64,000 bases of DNA from Candidatus Nitrosopumilus sp. (GCA_029862085.1 JAOTXZ010000001.1:62001-126000); one strand, 5' to 3'; positions 27,330 to 35,764 are shown, counted from the first letter of the stretch. Translations and numbers: made by a program. Notes: a model not told the origin generated them from the sequence alone.

Positions 27330-28012
27330 TGAAAAAAAAAATTGTAATCAAGCTTTCAGGAAGAATTTTTGGAATGGATAATGTTAAAGTTCTAAAAGAT
27401 TATGCTTCATTTCTAGTTAAGATAAGTAAAATTTGTCAACCTATAGTGGTAGCCGGTGGTGGAAATATTGCTCGACACTACATCTCACATGCAAGGTCTT
27501 CGGGGGCTGATGAATCTACCTTAGATGAACTTGGAATAGAAATCTCTAGATTAAATGCAAAACTTTTGATTTATACCCTAAAAAATAAAGCATATTCCCA
27601 TCCACCTACGACTCTACAAGAAGTTAAACATGCAGTTGATGACGGTCTAATTGTTGTCGCTGGAGGTTTACATCCAGGCCAAAGTACAAATGGAACAGCA
27701 GCCCTAATTGCCGAAAAAATCCAAGCAGAACAATTTCTTAACGCGACAGATGTTAACGGAGTCTATGATATGGATCCTAACAAATACAAACGGGCAAAAA
27801 AATTCAAGCGAATTGAATTAAGAAATCTCAAAAGCATGTTAGTTCATGAAGATTCTATTGCAGGAGGATATGATTTGATGGATATCGTTGCTTTAAAAAT
27901 TATTGAACGATCAAAAATTAATACTCGAATTTTAAAAGCAGATCCTAAAATTATTGAAAAAGCCATTAAAGGCGCAGACGTAGGAACAAAAATCGTTCTT
28001 CCATCAAAATAA
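27329..28012 (+). CDS. pyrH: UMP kinase (archaeal)
   Basis: Amino-acid-kinase-fold enzyme making UDP from UMP. 227 residues, the shorter archaeal form. Motifs: IKLSGRIFG (phosphate loop), [24 protein letters not shown], and the uridine-binding [13 protein letters not shown]. It overlaps the HD gene by one base (TAATG). It is functionally tied to tmk in the same operon, both supplying pyrimidine diphosphates. Confidence 0.93.
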   Translation: MKKKIVIKLSGRIFGMDNVKVLKDYASFLVKISKICQPIVVAGGGNIARHYISHARSSGADESTLDELGIEISRLNAKLLIYTLKNKAYSHPPTTLQEVKHAVDDGLIVVAGGLHPGQSTNGTAALIAEKIQAEQFLNATDVNGVYDMDPNKYKRAKKFKRIELRNLKSMLVHEDSIAGGYDLMDIVALKIIERSKINTRILKADPKIIEKAIKGADVGTKIVLPSK

Positions 28013-28375
28013 TTACTCTTCTAATTCATGTTGAATTGTAGGACGGTCTTCGGTCCATATTTGGATACGTGGTTTAGGATATTCAGGGGTTCCTGAATCC
28101 CTTAATTTTTTAAAAATTTCTAACGCATCTTTTTTTCCTACTGATTTTGACTGGGCTTTTGTAAATCCGTCTTTATCAACAATTACCGTTACGAATCCAT
28201 CTTCTGATTGTATAACCGCAGTAAAATCTTCATCACCAACCGGAAAAAATTTGCCATCAATTTTTTTTGTAGTCAAGGTAAGCATTCCAAATCCTGCGAT
28301 TTCAAATAATTTCATTTGTGATTTACCGGATCTAATTTTTCCTTCTTGTACTGCCTGAAAATACTGCACAATCAC
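28013..28375 (-). CDS. hypothetical protein
   Basis: 120 residues, soluble, mostly beta with a helix near 90-100. FEIAGFGMLTLTTKKIDGKFF and FVTVIVDKDGFTKAQS show regular amphipathic strands; the C-terminus is polar (YPKPRIQIWTEDRPT). No family recognised. Its stop abuts that of pyrH, and it is divergent from the 28431 gene. Confidence 0.6.
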   Translation of the reverse strand: MIVQYFQAVQEGKIRSGKSQMKLFEIAGFGMLTLTTKKIDGKFFPVGDEDFTAVIQSEDGFVTVIVDKDGFTKAQSKSVGKKDALEIFKKLRDSGTPEYPKPRIQIWTEDRPTIQHELEE

Positions 28376-28430
28376 TTTTCTTTATAATGGTATAATAACT
28401 ATCTCAACATTTAAGATATCATGAGGGTAA

Positions 28431-28985
28431 GTGATTTTATTGAATCCTAAGATCTTCGTTGTTGCTGCAATTGCAGTTTTGGTTGGAATTTTAGGAGTCA
28501 TTTTTATTTCAACCTCAAATATTGATACATCCGAAGATGGTTCCACTCAAGAAACTCAAAACCAAGTAGAGTCAATTACAGTTGAATTAGAAGAGGTTTC
28601 AATTTTACAAGTCTCGGAGAGAGCAGCTACTATAGAAATACAATTCAAACTTAATAACCCCAATTCTCGTTCCGTAATTGCTCAAGTGTTACAATATTCT
28701 CTATTCGCATCAAATGACTCTGGTGAATTAAAAATAGCTTCTGGGGAAATAGGAAGCAGACCTGAAGGAATGGTTGATGGATCAAATTACTACACCTTAC
28801 TAAGTAACAGTTCTGTCATACTCAAAGATAAGATTGTTCTTGATTATCCCGGAAACTCTCCCGATTTGATGACAGTTCTTGAAAGTAATGATCCTACTTG
28901 GAAGGCAGAAGGTACTGTTTTCTTTAATCTAAGTTCCATGACTAGCGGCCAAGAAAATGAAATTCGTTTTGAATCCACTAAATAA
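28431..28985 (+). CDS. membrane-anchored protein with LEA14-like beta domain
   Basis: 184 residues. One N-terminal membrane helix (residues 7-27) is followed by an outside beta domain with the water-stress/LEA14-like pattern (VELEEVSILQVSERAATIEIQFKLNNPN). Starts with GTG, preceded closely by GAGGG, one of the few candidate Shine-Dalgarno sites in this window. TATA-like TATAATAAC at 28391-28399 would put the mRNA start near 28421. A perfect hairpin follows at 29005-29030. Confidence 0.62.
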   Translation: MILLNPKIFVVAAIAVLVGILGVIFISTSNIDTSEDGSTQETQNQVESITVELEEVSILQVSERAATIEIQFKLNNPNSRSVIAQVLQYSLFASNDSGELKIASGEIGSRPEGMVDGSNYYTLLSNSSVILKDKIVLDYPGNSPDLMTVLESNDPTWKAEGTVFFNLSSMTSGQENEIRFESTK

Positions 28986-29004
28986 TCAAACTCTATCAAT
29001 AATG

Positions 29005-29030
29005 TATCATAATATTGGAAAATTATGATA
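29005..29030. repeat. 9-bp perfect inverted repeat with following T-rich run
   Basis: TATCATAAT and ATTATGATA flank an 8-base spacer, and GTTTGTTTTT follows at 29031-29040. It lies 20 bp after the stop of the 28431 gene and 32 bp before the TATA box of the 36-residue microprotein. It could be a terminator for the first gene or an operator for the second. Confidence 0.5.
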
Positions 29031-29061
29031 GTTTGTTTTTAGGCCAAATATATTGGCAAAG

Positions 29062-29070
29062 TTATAAAAG
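29062..29070 (+). promoter_or_regulatory. strong TATA box of the 36-residue microprotein gene
   Basis: TTATAAAAG is centred 28 bp before ATG 29094 and is among the best TATA consensus matches in the window. It implies a leaderless, well-expressed mRNA. Confidence 0.6.
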
Positions 29071-29093
29071 CCCGTACAGTGGTTTTTTATCAA

Positions 29094-29204
29094 ATGGCAG
29101 AAGCAGGTATGGCAGCATTTGGTGCAGCAGCAGGGGTTGCAATTGCTTTAGCAGTTGTATGCTTTGCATTGCGTGGTAAAGGACATCCAGAACCACTCGA
29201 TTAA
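29094..29204 (+). CDS. 36-residue one-pass membrane microprotein
   Basis: Short ORF from ATG 29094 to TAA 29202-29204. Ala/Gly/Val-rich hydrophobic segment at residues 5-26 (AAFGAAAGVAIALAVVCFAL), with a basic and His-containing tail (RGKGHPEPLD) that should face the cytosol. A strong TATA box at the leaderless distance and more G/C-rich codons than its surroundings argue for a highly expressed real gene. Such peptides are often accessory subunits of respiratory or transport complexes; which one is unknown. Confidence 0.65.
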   Translation: MAEAGMAAFGAAAGVAIALAVVCFALRGKGHPEPLD

Positions 29205-29238
29205 ACAAAGGACATTATTCCTTTACAATATTTTTAAT

Positions 29239-29886
29239 TTAATTTTCTTTAGATAGTCCTAGCATTTCAGAAAGTGAGAATTGTTTGGAGTTTTTTTTGA
29301 TGATATAACACCTTTGATAGTATTGGCAATCAAGGCAATTTTGAGAGGGTTCTAGAATTGGGGTTTTTCTCTCATTTAGTAGATCGCTTAAAACTCGTAC
29401 TCGTCTAATTACTTCTTCAAACATTTTTTTATCCCTAGTTAACGAAAAAGTAAATTCTTCTCGATCGCTGGTAATGTAAATTATCATTCCCTCGGTTTTA
29501 TCATAAATCCACAAACAGGCATTTAGATAAAGTAGATCATTAGCATGAGGAGATTCTGGAGTGGTTTGAGCAGCCCTAAACAGGATGATAGCATCATCAA
29601 CTATCATGTCTGCCTGTCCTCTTAATTTAATATCATCAATGGTAAATTCTTTTGATTCGCTTCCATATTCCAATTTTCGAAGTAATCCGCTGAGCAGATC
29701 ATTGAATCCTCGCCTTTCAATCTCTTTTGCGTCTGTTCTATCATAATAGGAGCGTCTTAAACATTGGATTGCCTCTTGTAAATGAATAGTTTTAAAATCG
29801 TTCCCATCAATTTCAGTTTCTAATTCTCGACCGATAGAATCAATTGCATTTTTAATTATACTTCTATAGTCCTTATCGCCCATCAT
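29239..29886 (-). CDS. Cas4/RecB-like PD-(D/E)XK protein with Fe-S cysteines, active site degenerate
   Basis: 215 residues. The four-cysteine Fe-S pattern of Cas4/AddB-type nucleases is intact: C42 (QCLRRSYYDR) and C184, C187, C193 near the C-terminus. The catalytic Asp is present in GQADMIVDD (D93). In place of the following E-x-K the chain reads L102-F103-R104 (AIILFRAA), and the Gln of the QxxxY motif is not evident. Loss of nuclease activity is likely. No CRISPR array or cas gene is nearby. It follows the subunit C and 29919 genes on the same strand. Confidence 0.7.
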   Translation of the reverse strand: MMGDKDYRSIIKNAIDSIGRELETEIDGNDFKTIHLQEAIQCLRRSYYDRTDAKEIERRGFNDLLSGLLRKLEYGSESKEFTIDDIKLRGQADMIVDDAIILFRAAQTTPESPHANDLLYLNACLWIYDKTEGMIIYITSDREEFTFSLTRDKKMFEEVIRRVRVLSDLLNERKTPILEPSQNCLDCQYYQRCYIIKKNSKQFSLSEMLGLSKEN

Positions 29887-29918
29887 GATAAATCACCTAG
29901 TAATCTCATCCTTATAGG

Positions 29919-30155
29919 TTAATTCATTATTTTTATAAGAAATTTTGAAATTTTATCAGAGAAGACCAGAGCTATTATATGAACACCAAAACCTAACACT
30001 GCTCCCAATATAAGATTCCCCGTACCATAGTAAATCCCAAGAAATATTGCCAGAGAAGGCAAGGTGAAAATCATTGCCAAAAATGTGCTTATCCAAATTG
30101 TATTAATAATCACCTTGGCTGGAATTTTCTTTTTTTTTGATGGAAAGTTTGCCAT
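29919..30155 (-). CDS. small two-pass membrane protein next to ATP synthase subunit C
   Basis: 78 residues: Lys-rich N-terminus, helices at about 17-41 and 45-68, and a basic C-terminus. It begins 8 bp after the subunit C gene on the same strand. The size and layout recall AtpI/AtpZ-type assembly proteins of bacterial ATP synthase operons, but there is no clear sequence match. That link is only a guess from position. Confidence 0.6.
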   Translation of the reverse strand: MANFPSKKKKIPAKVIINTIWISTFLAMIFTLPSLAIFLGIYYGTGNLILGAVLGFGVHIIALVFSDKISKFLIKIMN

Positions 30156-30163
30156 TTTTAGGC

Positions 30164-31192
30164 TTAATCTTCTTCAAGAATCAATTTTGACATTGTAATT
30201 TCTGTGGGGATTTTTTGTTCCACAGCATAAGCAATAGCTCCCAAATTTCTTACCTCATATGCAGTTAATTTGGTAATGCCAATTATGGTTGCAAAATTGA
30301 ACATTTTACTAAAAGATCTAAGTGAAGATTGATAAATTTCTAATTCAAATGTTCTTTCAAATTCTGCTATTGCATCCAATTCATTTTCCGATTCTGGAAT
30401 TAAATTCTTGTACTTTGAACTAGCCAACTCATTGAATGCATCTCTTACAGAACCTGCACTTATCATTCGTCCAAGTAATTCCCTTGAAGCCCCAGTGGTA
30501 GCGGCCACAATCAAATCATTAATTTGTTCTTCCTCTAAACCCCAAAATTTTCCACGTATAACACTTAACAAGTTGTAAAAATCTATATCCATTCCGACTA
30601 ATTTAGAAACATCTGTCTTTTTCATTGCCTTACCTAGGTTTTGAAATAAAATTTTATCAAAGTAAAGATCAAATATTTGAATATTCTTTTTATCATTGTA
30701 AAGAGCAGCTGCTTTGGCAATTTCTTCGCCAAATGGTCCTGAACTTAAACTTGCAACGGCTTCTTCCAAATCTTTTGCGACAAGTGCTTTGAGGACAATA
30801 TCTCTTTGCTTGATTAATTCTTCTGCACGAAGATTGATATGTGATTCAATTTCTTCTTGGGATTTTCCAAGAATCTTTCCCTTTAGTACTGATTTTAAAT
30901 TAGAAATAATGAATTTCATGTAATATGCATTAAAGATACTTTTATCCCCTGCCATTTTGGCAATTGAATAATGAACATCTGCTAGATATCCCCTTAGGGC
31001 ATTTTCAATTTTTAGAGAAGTATATGGTTTTTGAACTTCTGAAACTGATTCTCCATAAATTGTATTTTTGATTCGAGTCATCAATTCTTCTAAATCCCTA
31101 GATTCAGACAATGTTTGAAAGTCAGCTTTTTTTAGTAATCTTCCTCTTTTGCTGTATGATTTTACAGTTGCATAGACATTATTGGCGCCCAT
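30164..31192 (-). CDS. atpC: A-type ATP synthase subunit C
   Basis: 342 residues, all helical, matching the A/V-type C (d) subunit that joins the central stalk to the membrane ring. The N-terminus NVYATVKSYSKRGRLLKKADF and the repeated helix-pair layout are typical. The gene is 6.7 kb away from the other ATP synthase genes of this window (37.9-45.0 kb) and on the minus strand, so expression must be coordinated between loci. It is followed by a two-pass membrane protein and a Cas4-like protein. Confidence 0.85.
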   Translation of the reverse strand: MGANNVYATVKSYSKRGRLLKKADFQTLSESRDLEELMTRIKNTIYGESVSEVQKPYTSLKIENALRGYLADVHYSIAKMAGDKSIFNAYYMKFIISNLKSVLKGKILGKSQEEIESHINLRAEELIKQRDIVLKALVAKDLEEAVASLSSGPFGEEIAKAAALYNDKKNIQIFDLYFDKILFQNLGKAMKKTDVSKLVGMDIDFYNLLSVIRGKFWGLEEEQINDLIVAATTGASRELLGRMISAGSVRDAFNELASSKYKNLIPESENELDAIAEFERTFELEIYQSSLRSFSKMFNFATIIGITKLTAYEVRNLGAIAYAVEQKIPTEITMSKLILEED

Positions 31193-31249
31193 TTCAAAGA
31201 ATCTTGCTAGATAACTGATTTTAATGTTTGGCGATTCCTTCTAAAGTAA

Positions 31250-31927
31250 TCAAAATTTTTGAGTAATTTCATTGAGGAATTTTATTGCCTCATCCTTATC
31301 TGATTTTGATAGTTTTAAAAAAGCCTCTAGAATTTCTTTTTGAATAACTAAAGAATCATCTGATATATTTTGTAGTTTAGAGAGATCAAATGGAAGAAGA
31401 TCTTTGACTTTATCATCACAAAACCCTTTAACGTATTTTTGAAAAATTGAATAGGTAAAATTTGGGCTTGTTTTAGAAAGATTTGTCAGTATTTTTTCGA
31501 ATTCCTTTTCTTTAGTTTCCGACTTTGAGAAAAACTCCTTTAGTAATCTTTCCTTATTTCCAATTTCCTTTATAGATAATGCAATTAAAATACCCTTTCT
31601 AGTCAAATGATAAAATGGGATTCCTTTTTCTTGTAATGCTTTGGGACCACGTTTTAGGGGCAATCTTCCATCTTCTTCTGCAATGCCCATTGGAAGCAAA
31701 ATTTCATCAAGATCCCTAAAAATACCAGAATAGATATTTTTCCAAACAATTCCTTGACCTTTAGCAATTTCTTGAGATATACCTGTCCTAGTCCTTTCTG
31801 CTGGATTGGCCTTACTAGATAAAATTCGAATAATAGATCTTTGTCGATTGGCCTCGCCTGTAAGACTATTGTCTTTGGTCTTAAAGGTATCAAATATTGA
31901 TAGTTTTGTGCTTGATTTTACTTTCAT
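31250..31927 (-). CDS. hypothetical protein, possible winged-helix N-terminal half
   Basis: 225 residues, soluble, Lys-rich. The first 120 residues (RSIIRILSSKANPAERTRTGIS ... HLTRKGILIALSI) suggest a helix-turn-helix with a wing, which hints at nucleic-acid binding. The C-terminal half is helical (EKEFEKILTNLSK ... LEAFLKLSKSDKDEAIKF). No family recognised. It is first in the set 31250 - atpC - 29919 - 29239, with a 57-bp gap to atpC. Confidence 0.6.
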   Translation of the reverse strand: MKVKSSTKLSIFDTFKTKDNSLTGEANRQRSIIRILSSKANPAERTRTGISQEIAKGQGIVWKNIYSGIFRDLDEILLPMGIAEEDGRLPLKRGPKALQEKGIPFYHLTRKGILIALSIKEIGNKERLLKEFFSKSETKEKEFEKILTNLSKTSPNFTYSIFQKYVKGFCDDKVKDLLPFDLSKLQNISDDSLVIQKEILEAFLKLSKSDKDEAIKFLNEITQKF

Positions 31928-32024
31928 TTAATTACACCATATCACAAATTCCATATTCTATGATATTATCTAAATAACCTAAAATATAATAATTTACAAT
32001 TTTACCAAATTTTTGGTCTCAACC

Positions 32025-32033
32025 CTTAAATAA
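32025..32033 (+). promoter_or_regulatory. TATA box of the ammonium transporter gene
   Basis: CTTAAATAA is centred 26 bp upstream of ATG 32055, predicting a leaderless mRNA. Confidence 0.55.
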
Positions 32034-32054
32034 TTTTGAATTTCGATAAATTTA

Positions 32055-33620
32055 ATGAATTCTAGGAACCACAAGTATGCTCTATTACTTGTGGCCGCAG
32101 TAGCCATTACAGCAACTGGGGCAATGTCACAAGCATTTGCCCAAAGTGTTGACGATGGTATGGACGGATATGTAAAAGGAACCAGTGGAATTTACACAGG
32201 AAATCCTAACGAATGTTGGTTTGATGACGGCGAAGGTGGCATGCTCCCTTGTATGGTAGATACAGGTGATATGGCATGGATGCTAACAGCTACGTCATTT
32301 GTACTTTTCATGTCTCCAGGAGTCGCATTCTTTTATGGTGGTTTAGCCAGATCAAAGAATGTAGTCAATGTACTTGGTATGACCCTAGTCGTTATGGGAT
32401 TAATGTCAGTACAATGGATTCTTTGGGGATACTCGTTAGCCTTTGCTCCAAACGCAGATGAAGGCGCCAATATGTTTATGGGAAGTCTTGATTATGCCGG
32501 ATTCAACATGGTATCGGCCTGGGCACCATTAGGTGAAGTAGGTCCTTGTCATGACACATGGTCGGCAGCGTACCAAATGAATGAGTTTAAGGAAGGCGAC
32601 GTTTGTAGCCTGAGTTGGCCTGGTACTGTTCCACATCAATTGTTTGCAATGTTCCAAGGCACATTCGCAATTATTACACCAGTTCTAATTATTGGTGGAT
32701 TAATTGACAGAATGAAGTTTAGTGCCATTGTAATATTCGTACTCTTATGGGGAACCTTCGTGTATGATCCAATAGCACATTGGGTCTGGGGAGGTGGTTT
32801 CATAGGAGGAGGTGGATTAGACCTCGATCCAGAACTATCACCGTCATATGCATTAGACTTTGCAGGTGGTACTGTTGTACACATTTCTTCGGGATTCTCT
32901 GCATTGGCAGGTGCCATGATCCTTGGCAGAAGATTAGGATATGGCAAAGTTCCAATGGAGCCACACAACATTCCTTTGGTTGTACTTGGTGCATCCATTC
33001 TATGGTTTGGTTGGTTTGGTTTCAACGCAGGAAGCGAAGTAATGGTAGATGGCATTACAGTAAGCGCATGGACAGTAACTAACACTGCAACCGGTATGGC
33101 TGTAGTAACATGGGTACTTGTTTCATGGGCTCATACAGGAAAGCCAAGCATAGTAGGAGCCGCATCTGGCGCAGTAGCAGGATTAGTAGCGATTACTCCG
33201 GCTTCTGGTTGGGTAGGTCCTATGGCAGCAATAATTATTGGTATTGCAGCTGGTACAATTTGTTATGCAAGTATCGCATTCAAGAATGCACGAAAATGGG
33301 ACGACGCTCTCGATGTATGGGGAGTACACGGAATGGGTGGTCTTACAGGTGCAATCCTGACAGGTACATTAGCTAGTCCACACGTTTGGGATACCGGAGA
33401 CGGTATTGGCGCATGGACTGGTACCGCAGAAGGAATGGAACAGCAAGCAATCAGCATCATTGGTGCAGCAGTATCAATCGCTTATGCATTTGGTGTTACA
33501 ATTGTAATCCTGAAAGTGATGGATGCCGTTTGGCCCGGCGGAATCAGAGTCACTCCTAAAGAAGAGGAGATTGGTCTCGATTTGGCACAGCACGGAGAAA
33601 GAGCATACGTAAACGAATAG
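32055..33620 (+). CDS. amt: ammonium transporter
   Basis: Amt/Rh channel carrying ammonium, the energy substrate of ammonia oxidisers. 521 residues: a cleavable signal peptide (about 1-29, SQAFAQ), an extra outside N-terminal segment with two Cys, then 11 membrane helices. Family marks are FFYGGLARSKN, the pore-His region DFAGGTVVHISSG, and VWGVHGMGG with the second pore His. The body is more G/C-rich than its neighbours, as expected for high expression. No GlnK/PII gene follows, unlike in many organisms. A T-rich stop signal lies at 33629-33650. Confidence 0.96.
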   Translation: MNSRNHKYALLLVAAVAITATGAMSQAFAQSVDDGMDGYVKGTSGIYTGNPNECWFDDGEGGMLPCMVDTGDMAWMLTATSFVLFMSPGVAFFYGGLARSKNVVNVLGMTLVVMGLMSVQWILWGYSLAFAPNADEGANMFMGSLDYAGFNMVSAWAPLGEVGPCHDTWSAAYQMNEFKEGDVCSLSWPGTVPHQLFAMFQGTFAIITPVLIIGGLIDRMKFSAIVIFVLLWGTFVYDPIAHWVWGGGFIGGGGLDLDPELSPSYALDFAGGTVVHISSGFSALAGAMILGRRLGYGKVPMEPHNIPLVVLGASILWFGWFGFNAGSEVMVDGITVSAWTVTNTATGMAVVTWVLVSWAHTGKPSIVGAASGAVAGLVAITPASGWVGPMAAIIIGIAAGTICYASIAFKNARKWDDALDVWGVHGMGGLTGAILTGTLASPHVWDTGDGIGAWTGTAEGMEQQAISIIGAAVSIAYAFGVTIVILKVMDAVWPGGIRVTPKEEEIGLDLAQHGERAYVNE

Positions 33621-33628
33621 AAAACCTC

Positions 33629-33650
33629 TATTTTCTTTTCTTTTATTTTT
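33629..33650 (+). terminator. T-rich terminator after amt
   Basis: A run with 17 T in 22 bases starts 8 bp after the stop codon, the type of U-rich site at which archaeal RNA polymerase with aCPSF1 ends transcription. Confidence 0.5.
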
Positions 33651-33693
33651 AAAATATTTTAAATTACGCGTTGCCACATTTTAGATTAATAAT

Positions 33694-34470
33694 ATGATTA
33701 TCAATACATCAGAACTCGAATCAAAACTTGGACAATCTAATTTGCTCATAATTGACACCCGTTCATTTAAGGAATATTCAGAAGGACACATTCCAGGATC
33801 TGTTAATTTAGACCTTTTTGCATTTCATTGGATAGATACTACAAAACAAGGAATACAAAATTTTAACAATCAAACAGAGATGATTTTTTCTTTTGTAGGG
33901 ATAAATTCTGAAAAAAAGGTTATTTTTTATGACAATGTCTCTGGAATGCTGGCAGCCAGAGGTGTTTGGATGTTAGAATATTTTTCACATCCTGACGTAT
34001 CTATTTTAGATGGTGGAATGACAAAATGGATAAAAGAAAACCGACCAGTAGAAATAAAATCGAATCCTTTTCAACCCTCAAAATTTTCAGGGAAAATTAA
34101 TCCTAAAATCATTTCCAGTTATGAATTCATTGTAAACAATAGGGAAAACATAGAAATTATTGATGCTAGATCCGATGAAGAATATAATGGGAACATGGTA
34201 AGAGCAGCGCAAGTAGGACATATTCCAAAATCTATCAACATCGATTGGAATCTCAATTTGAATCAAGATGGAACTTTCAAGTCTAATGAGGAACTATCCA
34301 AACTTTACAAAATACCCCGGGATTCTTTTATAGTGACTTATTGTCAGGGTGCTTATCGTGCTGCTAACACCTTTTTGGCATTAAAACAACTTGGTTTTAA
34401 AAATGTCCGTGTATATTTGGGCTCCTGGGGAGAATGGGGAAATAAGCTAGAATTGCCTGTAGAAAAATAA
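33694..34470 (+). CDS. two-domain rhodanese sulfurtransferase
   Basis: 258 residues, thiosulfate/3-mercaptopyruvate sulfurtransferase type. The N-terminal rhodanese domain is inactive (about 1-115, no Cys at the loop). The C-terminal domain has the active loop YCQGAYRA with the persulfide Cys. LIIDTRSFKEYSEGHIPGSVN and IIDARSDEEY mark the two domains. CQGAYR is closer to the thiosulfate form than to CG(S/T)GV(T/S) of mercaptopyruvate enzymes, but specificity is not secure. Confidence 0.87.
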   Translation: MIINTSELESKLGQSNLLIIDTRSFKEYSEGHIPGSVNLDLFAFHWIDTTKQGIQNFNNQTEMIFSFVGINSEKKVIFYDNVSGMLAARGVWMLEYFSHPDVSILDGGMTKWIKENRPVEIKSNPFQPSKFSGKINPKIISSYEFIVNNRENIEIIDARSDEEYNGNMVRAAQVGHIPKSINIDWNLNLNQDGTFKSNEELSKLYKIPRDSFIVTYCQGAYRAANTFLALKQLGFKNVRVYLGSWGEWGNKLELPVEK

Positions 34471-34651
34471 TGTGTTTTCAGTTGAATTGAGGGTATTTTG
34501 AGAAATTCTGAACTAAATCAACAAAATTTTTGAATGGATTTAAATAATTTTTAATAAAGTACCTGTAACAACTGTTTCTAACATATATTACAGATTTTGT
34601 TTATTTTGGACACACATTTGTTATAATGATTTTTAATTCAGAGAAATATTT

Positions 34652-35434
34652 GTGAAAGTACTCCAGATTGACGACTCTCCACAAATTTGTGATATGTATG
34701 CAGACATGTTTTTGGCCGATGATAATACAATCGAAAGCGTCAATGATGGAAAAACTGGACTGCAACTCGTAACCGAAAACGATTATGATCTAATTCTTCT
34801 GGATATACGTATGCCAAAATATAGTGGAATGGATTTTCTTAAGGATTTGAAAGAACAAAGACCTTCAGAATTAAAAAAAATAGTTGTCACAAGTATGCTC
34901 GAGTTTAATGAAACCCAAGCTAAAGAACTAATGAGATTTGGAATTCATTCAGTTGAGAAAAAACCTTCAAACTTTCAACAATTAGAAACTTTGCATAAGG
35001 ATGTATCCCAAAATGGTAGAAAAATTATGCCACAATCTTTGAAGATACTCATAATTGATGATCAACCGGAGACTACAGCTATGCTCTCAAAATTTTTCAA
35101 TTCCAAGGGCTTTCAAACTACAGTGACACATGACTCATGGGAGGGATTCAAGTTAATTCAAGAGGAAAAATTTGATGTCATTCTTTTGGAAATTTACATG
35201 CCAGAATTTAGTGGGCTGCAAATCATTAAAATGCTAGCAACCGATGAAATCCTTGATAATCAGAATATTTTTATTTTGCCTGCAACCTTTGGTCATAATA
35301 ACCAGATTAAGGATTTGGTAAAAAGGGATGGCATTAGTGGTTGTTTGAAAAATGCAAAGGATCTTAACGAAATTTTAGAGACAATTACCAGGGACTTTAA
35401 TTTCCAAACGACAACCACTTCTGAAATTATCTAA
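34652..35434 (+). CDS. response regulator with two receiver domains, second one atypical
   Basis: 260 residues, two REC domains and no output domain. REC1 (about 1-115) has D7/D8, phospho-acceptor D51 (LLDIRMP), T80 and a Lys at 103/104, so it should be phosphorylated. REC2 (about 130-250) has D136/D137 and a Lys near 232, but Glu at the acceptor position (E180, LLEIYMP) and Pro where the switch Thr/Ser is expected. REC2 therefore mimics a fixed state. Start is GTG. No histidine kinase lies nearby. Confidence 0.85.
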   Translation: MKVLQIDDSPQICDMYADMFLADDNTIESVNDGKTGLQLVTENDYDLILLDIRMPKYSGMDFLKDLKEQRPSELKKIVVTSMLEFNETQAKELMRFGIHSVEKKPSNFQQLETLHKDVSQNGRKIMPQSLKILIIDDQPETTAMLSKFFNSKGFQTTVTHDSWEGFKLIQEEKFDVILLEIYMPEFSGLQIIKMLATDEILDNQNIFILPATFGHNNQIKDLVKRDGISGCLKNAKDLNEILETITRDFNFQTTTTSEII

Positions 35435-35476
35435 CCAAAGTGTAACTTTAGGTGTAAACGAGAGAAATTAAAAGAA

Positions 35477-35487
35477 GATATTAAACC
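35477..35487 (+). promoter_or_regulatory. TATA-like box of the 37-residue microprotein gene
   Basis: GATATTAAACC is centred about 32 bp before ATG 35514, allowing a leader of a few bases at most. Confidence 0.4.
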
Positions 35488-35513
35488 AACATTAGAATTA
35501 ATTTTTTCATATA

Positions 35514-35627
35514 ATGGATAAAAGAGATATTTTGGTAATGGCTCTAATTATTGGGGGAGTTGCAATACCAGTAGTACTAGTCACACTATTAGCAAATGGA
35601 ACTATAAAATTTATTCCAGGCCAATAA
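35514..35627 (+). CDS. 37-residue one-pass membrane microprotein
   Basis: ATG 35514 to TAA 35625-35627. The charged start MDKRD is followed by a hydrophobic helix at about 6-28 (ILVMALIIGGVAIPVVLVTL) and a short outside tail (ANGTIKFIPGQ). A TATA-like box lies at nearly leaderless distance. It belongs to the same general class as the 29094 and 37766 ORFs but shares no clear sequence with them. Function unknown. Confidence 0.55.
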   Translation: MDKRDILVMALIIGGVAIPVVLVTLLANGTIKFIPGQ

Positions 35628-35718
35628 ACCTCTTAAAAAAATTAGTACAGATTTTCATCTGAAAATAGTTTATCTGAATTTATTTTTTGGAGGAATAAGA
35701 AAATAAAAACTAGATTAG

Positions 35719-35736
35719 TCTCAATTTAATTTGAGA
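35719..35736. repeat. 18-bp near-perfect palindrome upstream of the helical cassette
   Basis: TCTCAATTTAATTTGAGA pairs with itself except at one symmetric pair of positions. Its AT core could act as the TATA box for the next gene (ATG 35765), so a protein bound here would block initiation. This is a candidate operator, inferred from position only. Confidence 0.45.
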
Positions 35737-35764
35737 TTTTACCTTTCAAAAAAAGATCATTGAT

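Noticed and set aside
29239..29886. Cas4-like protein as a sign of a CRISPR-Cas system
   Set aside because: No repeat-spacer array or other cas gene in the window, and the nuclease motif is degenerate.
32780..33376. Long ORFs in other frames within amt, on both strands
   Set aside because: They lie wholly inside a clear Amt coding region and show Trp/Arg/Ser-rich nonsense composition.
34471..34651. 181-bp gap before the two-receiver gene as a possible RNA gene
   Set aside because: No tRNA-like T-loop or stable stem is visible, and the sequence is AT-rich throughout.
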